Positions 46,217 through 56,892 of a stretch of DNA of 64,000 bases are shown one piece after another (within the stretch, counting starts at the first letter, position 1; each line of letters starts with the position of its first letter). The DNA lies in NCBI GenBank assembly GCA_030549335.1, contig CM060196.1:24138501-24202500 (forward strand), read 5' to 3'. The stretch is from Pontederia crassipes (taxonomy: Eukaryota > Streptophyta > Magnoliopsida > Commelinales > Pontederiaceae). Position numbers and translations under genes: made by a program. Under the pieces are notes generated by a model. The model was given only the letters and a program-made list of their open reading frames with translations. It made no database searches and had not been told where the DNA came from.

Positions 46217-48135
46217 AGTCAATTTTTTTTCTTGCTAAACCTCATGACGCCCTTGATTGGTGAAAGCTTAAGCATCACATGTTCATCCAGTTCATAGATT
46301 TGCTCACTTATTCTTTGGTCTGCATAACTCTTCTTCTTTGCTAGCATCCTTTGCTTGATTAGCTCCAGTTTATCAACATACATTCACATCAAATTCAAGC
46401 CAAGATGTCGCTTTTTGTCGATTTCACTCCAACATTGTCGGTGAATGACAAAACCTCCCATACAATGCCTCAATTAGTGTCATCTATCATATAACTATTA
46501 TTATAAGCAATTCCACCAACGAAAGATTCTCATCCCAATTTTCATGTCAATTTAAGACACAAACTCTAAGCATTTCTTCAAGAGTTTAAATCGTCCTTTC
46601 ACTTTGGCCATCGATTTACGAATGAACGTCATCTTAAAATTTAGCCTTGTTCCAAAAGTATTTTGTAGACCTCTCCAAAATTTTGAAATTAACCATGGAT
46701 CTCTATTTGAGACAATAGATGTCGAAATTTCGTGCAAACAGATAACTAAGTTCAACCATACACTTTCATAGGAGTAAAATGATCCGACTTTGTCAAACAG
46801 TCGACAATGAACCAAATTGCACCATGACCCTTCTAGGTCCGAGGTAGCCCCACTACAAAGTTCATAGTGATACTATGCCATTTTTATTCTGAAATAGGCA
46901 ATGTTTGAAATTTACCACAAGGCCTTCGGTATTCAATTTTGACTTAGCCACATATCGAGCTATCTTCTTCTTCGTGTCTTGCCACTAAGAATTTCTTTGC
47001 AAGTTCTTGAACATTTTGTTGTTTCCAGGGTGGATTGAGAATTCAGAATTGTGACACTCATCTAAAATTTCTCTCCTTAGTACCTTTGTCCTTCGAAATT
47101 CGTAAATAGTTCTTGTATCTAATTGCTTCATCTTCAAACCATAAGTGATTTCTTTTACTCTTGCAAATATTGATCATCATGAGTCCTTCCTTTGAGCTTC
47201 AATGATCCTTCTCACTAGGCTTGACTGATGGGTCATGCATATGATTTTTCAGCCACAAATGTTTGGAACCCATTGCACTATGCTGCCCACTAGATTTCAC
47301 TTGTGTACTCTTAGAAAACCAAGTGATCCTTTCCACTTTCGACTTAATACATCAGCCACTATATATTTCGCTTTTCCCGAATGATACATATTATGGTGAA
47401 TTCATAGTCTTAAAGAAATTCGAGCCATCTTCCTTGTCACATATTCAATTCATTTTGTGAGAACACATATTTCAAGCTTTTGTGATCCGTATATGTCTCA
47501 AAATCTTTGCCATACAAATAGTGACAACATATCTTCAATGCAAAAACCATTGCTGTTAGCTCTAAATTATATGTTGAGTAGTTGACTTTATACTTCTGCA
47601 ATTGTTGAGAAGCATATGGCACCACTTTGGCATGTTGCATAAGCACACAACCTAAACTTGTGACACAAGTATCACTATAATAACATATCCACCACTCCCA
47701 GATGGAATGATCAAAATTGGTGCTGTTGTGAGACTTTTCTTGAGCTTTTGAAAACTTGCTTCACATTCTTGTAATTATATGAACTTTTCACATTTTTTTA
47801 TCAACTTTTTCATTGGTGCAACTATTTTGAAAAAATATTAAATGATTTTTATAATATCCGACTACTCCTAAAAATCTTCTAATTTTGATCGCATTCTTTA
47901 GCCCATTCCAATTCGTCACCATTTTCACTTTTGCCGGATCCATGGACACACAATGCTTTGATACAATGTGTCCAAAGAACATCACATCTTCAAGACAAAA
48001 TTCATACTTAAAAATTTGGCATATTGCTTATTTCTCCTTAGTGTCTCTAACACAATCCGAAAATGTTCCTGATTCTCTTCCAGACTTGATGAGTAGATGA
48101 GGATGTCATTTACAAAAATGATTACAAATTTATCC
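46217..48135 (-). pseudogene. Degenerate Ty3/gypsy pol (RT end to integrase tail)
   Basis: From right to left on the minus strand: the end of RT (VFVNDILIYSSS near 48110; FFGHIVSKHCVSMDPAKV; FLGVVGYYKNHL), then RNase H (YASQQLQKYKVNYSTYNLEL; YTDHKSLKYVF), then a worn zinc-binding and core integrase (SNRDPWLISKFWRGLQNTFG), and last YELDEHVMLKLSPIKGVMRF of the integrase C-terminal region. Stops and frameshifts are frequent, and the catalytic F-I/V-D-D motif reads VNDIL. Gag, protease and the first half of RT are missing. It appears more decayed than the gypsy relic at the left end of the window. Confidence 0.85.
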
Positions 48136-48475
48136 AAGTATGGGCAGAAGACGTGTGTTCAACCTTGACGCATGTTCAACCTACAGGCTGGATTCAAGTA
48201 CATAAAAATATATGTATATATATGCGTGTATGTATGTATATGTGCGTGGATTTAATGGGTGTAGCCCCCTTATCGTGTAACCTTGTGCAACCCCCACATC
48301 ACACCCGTTCGATCTAACAGACGGATGAGATCAGCTCGGGAGATTAGGGGTCAGATTGTTGCTTCTTCCGTTCGCCTCTTCCCAGATGAAGGTCAACGAC
48401 GATGCAAGTAGGGATGTCGCGATGCAAGAGAGTCGGTGGTCGGCGGCACAGTTGGCGATGATAGTTGGTGGCGAC
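48136..48475. other. Unassigned DNA right of gypsy relic
   Basis: Contains alternating tatgtatatat/gtgcgtg runs and then a GC-richer stretch. No gene is seen. Confidence 0.4.
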
Positions 48476-49283
48476 TGTCATGACCTCGATTTAACCCGTG
48501 AGTTAAATTGGAGTTCGCGACTCATTACAGACAATCAAATAAAATTATGAAGAAATGCAAAAACATGATGTAATTTACTCTTCTTTTATAATGTAAGAGT
48601 AAAAGTATGTCATTAAATAAATTACATAATATGTGATCATTTCAGAGTAAACTGATACACCTTAAGTCGTACATTTGACAAAATGATTTTATTTTCAATA
48701 CAACTTATTTTGACATAAATAATAGACACGACTAGCTCTCTCGACATCTTAATAGAAAGATACAAGAGACATAAATTCTCTCATCATACCACCAAGGATG
48801 TTATAGCGACGATTGGTGCAAGAGGAACAATGATCGGCGGCGGGCTAGATCGACGACGGTCACATGACGATCTTGGATCGATGATCAACAATCGATAGTC
48901 GACGATTGTATTGATGCGGGCTCAAAGACGATGGCAGAGGAGAAGACGAGAGAAGAGGAGGGGAGATTGATAGGTGCGGCGGTCGTAGGAGAGAGGGAAG
49001 GGGAGAATGGGGCAGTGGTTGCAAGCAAGAGGGAAAGGGCGAAGGGGGGTGGGGAGGGGGTGAGGTCGCAGGGCTCGATGACGACGCTAGCTCGACTTGT
49101 TGGTGGTGGGATCTCGTGCTTGGTGGCGACGAGATCTCATGCTCGACGACGACAATCAGAGGAGTGAAGAGAGAGCATGAGGGAGAAGCGTCGAGGGCAT
49201 CGCCGGATGAGGGGGTCGTAGCGTCGAGAGCTTCGTCAGTGGTCGCTAGATGGATATCGCTCGAGAGTCCCGCGTGCGAGCTC
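48476..49283. mobile_element. LTR-like fragment and GC-rich patch
   Basis: Starts TGTCATGACCTCGATTTAACC, which looks like a gypsy LTR terminus, and continues as an AT-rich stretch to about 48790. From there to 49283 the DNA is GC-rich with gacgatgg and cgacgatc words and open frames on the plus strand that have low-complexity composition and no domain. The extent of the element is uncertain. Confidence 0.4.
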
Positions 49284-49659
49284 CTTGTTGGATCTAAGTT
49301 TCAATGACATATTAAATTATATTTTGATACAAACCTCGAATGATTAATAATAAAATGCTAAAAAAGTTTAAAAAAAAGAGATAACTTTGTGCACTACGCT
49401 TTGATTTAATAACTGTCACTGATCTCATTAGTTTTGGATGAATGTGGATCAAAGTTGTAGAGAATTCTGTTAGTTTTTTATAGACTCCAAGATCATCTAA
49501 TTTGGATAACTGTGCAAAACGTTATGTTCAAAATAGTGCAGGGAGGTTAACCTGCCGGTCGAAGCTATGAAGGCCGGTCGAAATAGTCCGATCGACCGAT
49601 CAGAGATACCAATCGACCGATCAAGGCATAAGTTGCTCAAATGAAAACTACGAGACGGT
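49284..49659 (+). mobile_element. 5' fragment of the SIRE LTR family
   Basis: Aligns with the first ~370 bp of the LTR at 33980: TGTTGGATCTAAGTTTCAATG, caaacctcgaatgatta, gagataacttt(g)tgcactac, gactccaagatcatctaattt, and then the first ggtcga palindromes. It stops at a sharp point where the other LTR continues. It is a truncated copy. Confidence 0.85.
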
Positions 49660-49708
49660 ATGCATGACGTCTATGTACGTATGGATATTTTTCATCAACA
49701 AATGCTCA

Positions 49709-51100
49709 CACTACAAGAAAATTGCCATTTTCTGACACGCAATTTTCGACGGTTTGAAATCCGTCACAATTTGCGACGGATTTTGTGACGGTTCCATTTC
49801 CGACGGATTTTTCGGCGATTGTGACCGTCGGAAAGGAAAATAATAAATTTTATAATTTTTTATATTATTATTTTATTTTTTGACGATTAGGAACGTCGAT
49901 ATTTCTGACGGATACCCATCCGTCACAATTTGCGACGGATTTTTCGACGGTTACGACCGTCGGAAAGGAAAATAATAAATTATATAATTTGTTATATTAT
50001 TATTTAATTTTTCGACGATTAGGAACGTCGATATTTCCGATGGATATCCATCCGATAATTTTCGACGGTAGTAATCGTCGATAAATGTATAATAATATCA
50101 TATGAGGAATATTTTATTAATATAACTAGCGACGGCCCAAACCGTCGTAATTACCGACGGTTTCGACCGTCGGTAACAATTACGGACAGTTCAAACCGTT
50201 GGTAAAATGAAAAATAAACATTATATATTTTCGACACTTACAACCATCGGTAACTTTAAAAATAGTTAATATTTACGTTTTCGACGGCCGGAGCCGTCGG
50301 TAATTAAAATTTCATTATCCCGCTTTTTTTTTCTTTTCCCGCTTTCTCTCATCTTTTCCCCTTATATATAATTCCTCCTCCTCTCCTCTCTCTCTCCCTC
50401 CCGGCCCGCGAACACCGATCGTCATCGACCCTCTCTCGCACCGGACGTCGGCGACCCTCTCCCGCGCCGGCGTCTCTCTCTTTCTCTCTCCGGTCGGAGG
50501 CCGCTGGCGGCCGGATCCAGCCCCCAGCGGCCGGATCTCACTGTTGGCCGCCGGATCCGCCCGTGGGCGTTCGGATCCGGCCCCCAGCGGCCGCGAGTTC
50601 CAGCGGCTGGATCGGCCGCCGAGTGTTCGAATCCGACCGCCTGGCGGCGGATCCGACATCGGCCGCTGGCGGCCGAATCTAGCCATTGGTCGGCTATTTT
50701 TTTAAACTATAAAAATTCTTTACGACGGTTTTGACCGCCGAAACTTCGACGGTAGCAACCGCCGATATTTGCGACGGTCAACGAAACCGTCAAAAACTTC
50801 AGCGGTCACGACCGTCGGAGTTTTCGACGATTTTGTCGACCGCCGAAAATATTGACGGTCATGACCCTCCGAAGTTTCGACGGTTTTGTCAATCAGCCCA
50901 AATATCGGCGGTCACGACCGTCGAAAATCCGTCAAAATTTTTGGCAGTTCCTTCCAAACCATCGAAAATTGATTTGCGACGACCGTTTTTTGGACGTCCC
51001 GATTTCCGTCGAAAAAATCGTCGGAAACACCATTTCTGACGATTTTTTGGGAAATTACCGACGGTTTCGACCGTCGATAATACCCAGTTTTCTTGTAGTG
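49709..51100. mobile_element. Non-autonomous CACTA element, both ends present
   Basis: Starts CACTACAAGAAAATTG and ends with the inverse of CACTACAAGAAAACTG, giving 13 perfect terminal bases. The flanking 3-bp sites are TCA and TCG, so the expected 3-bp target duplication has one mismatch. About 600 bp on the left and 400 bp on the right carry dense subterminal repeats around cgacggt(t)...accgtcg, many palindromic, as bound by CACTA transposases. No transposase is encoded. The centre holds a GC-rich block with a TATA-like sequence. Confidence 0.88.
50330..50690. other. GC-rich core of the CACTA element with promoter-like start
   Basis: A TATA-like cttatatataatt near 50361 is followed by a C/T-rich leader and then a GC-rich block with repeated gcggccggatcc / cccccagcggcc words. 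No coding frame with a known domain exists; the 123-residue minus-strand frame is low-complexity Arg/Gly/Pro. It may be a captured host fragment. Confidence 0.5.
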
Positions 51101-52222
51101 TCGTATATAGGCTGATAATAACCATAATAACTTAAATTCAAAAGTGGGATGATAATATTATAATATATATATATATATATATGTGCGCGCGCGCAAATTA
51201 AGAGCATAATATTCTCATATTATTCAATATATATATATATATATATGAACAAAAGATAGAGTTTTCCATTAATATATCATATCTATAAATTTAAATAAAA
51301 TTATGTGGAATAACTTCATACCAAATCGGTGTTCCAATATATGCTTAATTTTTTTCCTATTATTTATTAAATATATATTCTAACTATCACTTAAAAATTA
51401 AATGTACTGTTAGGATTCCAAAGTGGCCTATAAGATTGGGTTTATGATCCTCTGCGAAAAGAATAAGTGGATATTAAATGTTAACAAGATGATATTGAAT
51501 GTATGATCTTTTTCAAGTCTCAAATAAAAGTTCATAAACAAACACTAAAATATGCCCCGAGATTTCTAAACCTCAATTTCTACCTACAAAATCCTTTGTA
51601 AAAAATATACAAGTTCAAAATAAATTTTATTAAATACCTTCTAACTTTTTATTTTTTAATTTATTTCATCAAATGCTCTTTTGATATGTGATCGTCCATT
51701 CCTCGATTGCATTGTCGATCCCATTTGACAGCTCGCCAACACTGGAACGAGGGGGCGACGCTCCGCGCCGACGTAAGGAAGGAGAGAGGTGACAGCCCCC
51801 CTTTTCTTGCACGCGCCGACGCAAGAAAAGAAGGAGTCATCGCTCCCTCTTCACACAATTCATGGAAGGCATCGGCGGAGAGACGCTTGATGCTTGATGG
51901 AGACGGTGGCATCTAATGAGAGGCATATGGTGAAATTTATCCTAGAAGTTGAAAAAGAATGAGAGCGTGAGGGGGTCGTTACAAAAAGAACTTATTGATG
52001 GCAAAATGGCGCCTCTCCATCTCCCCCGGATAAAATTAATGGGATGGTGCCGAAAGTGATCTAGTAATAGTTCTAGCAGGTCATATTCATCAATGAAATT
52101 AGGATGGATGCAACGATGGATACGACCAAATTAAAATGATCCACATATGTGTATATATATGCACTTTTATTAATTTTAAGGCATAGTAATCCCGAATTCA
52201 TAATAAACGTTAATCAAAATAG

Positions 52223-52224
<2 letters not shown>

Positions 52225-52266
<42 letters not shown>
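52225..52266. repeat. (TA)n microsatellite
   Basis: About 21 TA dinucleotides in a row. Confidence 0.95.
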
Positions 52267-52269
<3 letters not shown>

Positions 52270-52720
52270 CAAGGTTATCAACTTATATAAGATCGGAGAA
52301 GGGTCATAAGATCAAATATCGTAAAATCGGATCGAGAATCGTAAGATCTTACTTATTAATAAAATAATATATTTTTAAAATAATAAATATATTTTTGATA
52401 AATTTTTCGTAAGACATTTTTTATCGATCTTTAAGTCAAATTATATCAAAATATTTTAAAAATAAAATAAAATATATTTAACTTCATATAAATTAATTTT
52501 TATTATCATAAATATATTTAAAATTAACATTTAAATGATTATATTAATCATATGAGATCGTATAAGAATGGATAAGATCTAAAAATCGTGTGACTAAAAT
52601 TAAGATCGTATTAAGATTTTACACATAAGATTCTCAAAATAAGATCGAGATCGGAAGAGGTCCGTAAGATCGTAAAAGCGTAAGATTTTAAGATCTAGAT
52701 CGAGCTAATAAAAAAATTTA
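52270..52720. repeat. aagatcg-rich repeat block
   Basis: Two GC-richer segments near 52290-52345 and 52630-52710 share atcggagaagggtcataagatc-like and cgtaagat words, with an AT-rich spacer between. They are in the same orientation about 350 bp apart. The origin is unknown. Confidence 0.5.
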
Positions 52721-53360
52721 GATGATTATTAAACAATCAGAAATTATTAATCAAATTGGCAGATGCGATGTTTACACGTGTTACATGCATCACACATCTC
52801 TTGTTTCTCCATCTCCAAAATTTAAATACACACCACGAACCGGCGAAATTTAAACGCAAACAAATCGTCTATTTCGGTGTTGCGTCGACACGATGCTTTC
52901 CAATGAGAGTTCGACATGTGTTACGTTGCTGACGTGCGCATCTCCGACTGGTCCATGAAACGTAGACCATCGTGGATACTAGCCAGAGACATTTACGGGG
53001 CCAGTCGTAAAAGGCGCCTAAAATGTCATAATAATAATAAATTATTATTATTATTATTATTAAAAAGGACAGACGGGGAGGAGCAATTAGGATTGGATTG
53101 GGAGGACTTATGGGTGAACTCGAATTCAAACCCGTCATTGTTAATTTTTTAATATTTTTTTCTAGTTACATTCGATTAAAATTCAAAATTCACAATAATT
53201 TTTTTTTGTACTTTTAAATATTTACTATTAATTTAGTGTTATTTGAGAAATGTGTCTGGTCCTGGATGCATGCAGACGGTCCATGTCCACGTCTCTGTCA
53301 TGCCTTGGCGAATCCATCGACGTCATACGCGCGGCGCACGAAGACGAAGCGCCCGCACGC

Positions 53361-53361
<1 letters not shown>

Positions 53362-53433
<72 letters not shown>
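53362..53433. repeat. (TTA)24 microsatellite
   Basis: Seventy-two bases of pure TTA repeat. A smaller ATT run lies at about 53041-53062. Leucine, tyrosine or isoleucine open frames across it are artefacts of the repeat. Confidence 0.95.
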
Positions 53434-53435
<2 letters not shown>

Positions 53436-53748
53436 TAATAAGTCCACCATCCCTTCTCATTGGCTTCAGTTTGATCTCGGATCTCGCGCCGTCTCCCTCA
53501 TCAGTCATCACCCTCGTCCTTCTTTAATTCTATTTACATTGCATTTCTTTATTAATTAACGAAAAAAGGTATTAATTGTTTACCATTATTGCGAAAAAAA
53601 TAATTCGTCCATGAATCTTAAATCCCATTAATTATTCTTAAATAGTCTCCAGAACTGATAAAACAGTCCATATCTGAGCAGAGGGGAGAAAGAGAAATAG
53701 TAGGAGAGGAGGGGGGAGAGAGAGAGCGAGAGCGAGCGAGAGGGAAGG

Positions 53749-54943
53749 ATGGTTCGAGGGACGCTGGAAGTGCTTCTTGTCGGAGCCAAGGGCCTCGCTA
53801 ACACCGACTTCCTCGGTAATGTTCACCACATTCTCTCCTTCCCTTTTCCTCTAACTCATTTCCCCTCCCCTTTGATCGGATCTGTAATGTTTTCTTCATT
53901 CTGCATGGACTCTCTTTCTCTCACTCTCTCTCTCTGATGCGATCTATCGGAAAAGAAAAATTGAAGCTTATGCTTGAGATATTTTTTTATTGGATTTACT
54001 CAATCGAGAGTGAAGTTACAGATGACTAATAAGTTCGTATGAATCTGAGACATGCAGGCAAAATGGATCCTTACGCCGTTCTCACCTACCGCACTCAGGA
54101 GAAGAAGAGTGGCGTTGCAACAGGTTTAGTAAAAAGAAAAAAACAATTCTGAATGGACACACAAATTTGATCCCTTTAATGTCTGCGATCCGAAGACGAA
54201 TCTAAAAGCTGTGTTCTTGCAGGACAGGGAAGTGAACCTGACTGGAACGAGACCTTTCTCTTCACAGTCACGGACAGTTTGACAGAGCTCAACATCAAGC
54301 TGATGGACAAAGACACCTTCACCAGTGATGACTTCGTTGGGGAAGTAAAGTAAGTGGCGATCGAGCTTCTCGAGGTTTCGATCCATCTTAAATTACCAAC
54401 TTAATTAGATCTCTTACATGCATGTCGAGTTTTGTTGGATTTGATTTAGATCTCGCGTTGTGTTGTGTTTGTGTACTGTCTGTGCAGTATTTCTCTGGAG
54501 GCAGTTCTTGAACTAGGGAACGTCCCTCCATCTGTTTACAATGTGGTCAAAAATCAGGAGTACTGTGGCGAAATCAAAGTTGGTCTCGCTTTCTTTCCGG
54601 AGGTATGCATTCAATCCAACTCATAAATGTATGTGTACATATCTGCATGGACTTATCATGTCATGTCTCGCAATTATTTATTTAAGAACTGAGAGCAATA
54701 TTATTTGAAATTCGAAATACATTATTCATATATGTCACCATTTTAAAATATCTTATAATAGAATCTAATAACTTTTCTACTTGAAGTTTCAGTAGTAATT
54801 TTAGTAGAATGCATTTTTTCCTATCTAATTTCAAATTATTATTTTTTATCTATTGAAGCGAATATACTTCTCTTATGTAGGAAATTTCCTCAAGGGACTT
54901 GGCTGAAGAAGATTACGGTGGGTGGAAGCAGTCTTACAATTGA
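53749..54943 (+). CDS. C2-domain protein, elicitor-responsive protein 3-like
   Basis: Five exons (53749-53815, 54058-54123, 54223-54349, 54488-54602, 54881-54943) join in frame through GT-AG introns to give 145 aa. The protein is almost entirely one C2 domain (about residues 3-105), starting GTLEVLLVGAKGLANTDFLG. Calcium ligands appear as D20, D26, D73, D75 and D81, all five acidic positions of a calcium-binding C2 domain. The length and the short tail (DLAEEDYGGWKQSYN) match small plant C2 proteins annotated as elicitor-responsive protein 3. These are soluble and known or proposed to move to membranes on calcium elevation during defence signalling. A GA-rich leader precedes the ATG. The gene converges with the MBD gene to its right. 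Confidence 0.93.
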
Positions 54944-54966
54944 CTGTGGGTCCAAGTTCAGAATTC

Positions 54967-54972
54967 AATAAA
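54967..54972 (+). terminator. Polyadenylation signal of the C2 gene
   Basis: AATAAA lies 23 bp after the stop codon, followed by an A-rich stretch. Because it is so close to the stop, a more distal site may also be used. Confidence 0.5.
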
Positions 54973-55471
54973 AAAATAATTAATGAATTGTATTGCCATC
55001 TGAATGTTGAGAGAAATGATTGTGGTTCAAAATTTCTTCATATATATGTCCATCATTCAGTCAGTACTACATTTTATTTTGGAACATGATGACGAGTGTC
55101 TGGAATGTGTTCTTTTGGGCAGTTACTATTCTGCTGATAAATGGAGAAACATGGCACATGTCCTTGAGAAATTGCATTTAAATTATCATGTTTAAATCTA
55201 CATACCACACACCTTTTAACATCAAAGTTTGAAACAATATATTCAAATTTCAGGACTGGAGAGCCCAGAATTTCACCTTCAAGGAAAAAAATAAACAAGT
55301 TCAAGATTTAGTGTAGTCTTATCAAGAAATGAAAATAATCATGACACTCGATTCTTCAAAATATTCATCTTCAGCAGAAAAATAATATAATCCTCAAGCT
55401 TCGGACTTTTATCAGTTTCAAGAGCCCTGGTAGGGCGGTGACTACTCTAAGAACACATGAGAGGAGGTTGC

Positions 55472-55656
55472 TGTTGTTAGCCAGAACGTGACTTCAGGTG
55501 TCCACTATGCCCAGCAGACTCTTCCAACGGCAGCTAATACGTGCAACAGACCTGCAGCTACATTCTTGTTGTAACAATGAATAATGTGTGTATATAAAGT
55601 TGTATACTTCATTCAACAACATTATCAGAGGATACACAATTGTTTGAGTTCTTACA
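55472..55656 (+). mobile_element. Short copia 5' LTR (Ale-like)
   Basis: TGTTGTTAG...GTTCTTACA, 185 bp, with a TATA-like gtatataaag and directly followed by a perfect primer word TGGTATCAGAGCC. The short length suits the Ale/Retrofit lineage, as does the gag that follows. Confidence 0.8.
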
Positions 55657-55669
55657 TGGTATCAGAGCC
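55657..55669 (+). other. Primer-binding site, initiator Met tRNA
   Basis: TGGTATCAGAGCC immediately after the LTR. Confidence 0.9.
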
Positions 55670-55674
55670 TTGCA

Positions 55675-56490
55675 ATGACAACTTCTCCCACTTCGTCCAC
55701 CACCATGTCCTCTACTCACGAAGCTTCCAGCTCTCCTCCTCTACCACCTATGCAAGCTCATCACTACATTTCCTTAAAACTTACCCCAACCAATTATCTC
55801 CTTTGGCATACCCAAATTAAACCTCTTATTTGCAGCTTCAGTCTTGGAGATCATCTCCACTCCCAGAGCATTTTTCCAACACCACCCATAGGTGATAATG
55901 CTCCTTCTCCTCAGTATGTCGAATGGCATCGACGAGATCAACAACTCCTCAGCTGGCTTCTTGCTTCACTGTCTGAGGAAGTTCTCTCAACTGTTGTTGA
56001 CCTCACTACTGCTCGTGACGTGTGGCTTGCACTTCGCCAAGCCTATGGAGCGCCCACTGAAACACGCATACTGCAACTGCAGATGTGGCTCCATAATCTT
56101 CGACAAGGCGATACCCCGCTGCCGACATTTTTGCGTCAGGCCAAGTATATCGCTGACGAGCTCACTGCCGCTGGGCAACCTCTCGACATCTGCCTTTAAT
56201 GCTATCATCTTCAACAACCTTCATGGTGATTATAGCAGCATTGTTGCCTCACTTGCAGCACGGTCCACCCTGACACCCTTTCCAAAATTGCAGAGCATCT
56301 TAATGTCTCATGAGATCCGTCTTCAAACCTCACGCTCTAGAACCACTCCGACACGTGGTGGTCGAGGACGTGCACATCCAGGGCGCTCGCCATGTCCTGT
56401 TTGTGGCATACAAAGACACTCTCCCTGGCACTGTCGTCAACGAAACTACAGCTATCAACAGGCTCAAGTTGAGTTCTTACAGCTGTAACC
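55675..56490 (+). pseudogene. Ale-like copia gag, frameshifted and truncated
   Basis: The gag starts six bases after the primer site (MTTSPTSSTT), followed by HHYISLKLTPTNYLLWHTQI, LLSWLLASLSEEVLSTVVDL, VWLALRQAYG and LPTFLRQAKYIADEL. A frameshift near 56190 moves it to another frame, which continues FNAIIFNNLHGDYSSIVASL and ends in the zinc knuckle CPVCGIQRHSPWHC. Protease and pol are absent and homology stops near 56490. It is a 5' fragment of an element, lying between the 3' ends of two convergent host genes. Confidence 0.88.
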
Positions 56491-56892
56491 ATGTAGCAGT
56501 TGCTAGAGGCCCCAGCTCTTGCATACAATGACATTATGATTGCTGGTGTTTATGAATTGTCTTGTGAGCTTAATACATGGACAACACATGGAAAAGGACA
56601 CAGCCGCATATTTCTACACATAAAACATACCCAGATGGTCAATGTAGAACGCTAAACATCATATAGATCTTGAATAAGAAACGTTGATACATGATTTTGT
56701 TTACTGGTTGTCCCACAGTTTTCGCTCAAAAGAATGACCAAAAAAAAGTACACAAGTCGGAGTTCCACACACGGTCATAACAGCAGGACACCAAATGGGT
56801 CATCATTGTTCAAAAGTTTGAGCTGGGCCACCTTGTACACGAGTCTGGCTCCAGGTTAACGACACTGTATAGTCTACAGTCTAATGAGTTTC

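Larger units (their letters stand above)
51101..53690. other. Intergenic region upstream of the C2 gene
   Basis: No gene is recognised. It contains (AT)n runs near 51163-51182, 51224-51246 and 52225-52266, a block of aagatcg-type words at 52270-52720 and two ATT/TTA microsatellites. Confidence 0.6.

Noticed and set aside
43928..48135. An intact autonomous gypsy element
   Set aside because: Gag, protease and half of RT are missing, frames are broken, and no second LTR lies to the right.
50315..50686. 123-residue frame in the CACTA element as a transposase
   Set aside because: Low-complexity Arg/Gly/Pro arising from repeated gcggccggatcc words; no catalytic motif.
20592..51100. The CACTA ends at 20592 and 51100 as a single 30-kb element
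   Set aside because: The subterminal motifs differ (ttgtcgc versus cgacggt) and the right end pairs perfectly with 49709.
53236..53559. Three overlapping open frames with long Leu, Tyr or Ile runs
   Set aside because: They are translations of the (TTA)24 microsatellite.
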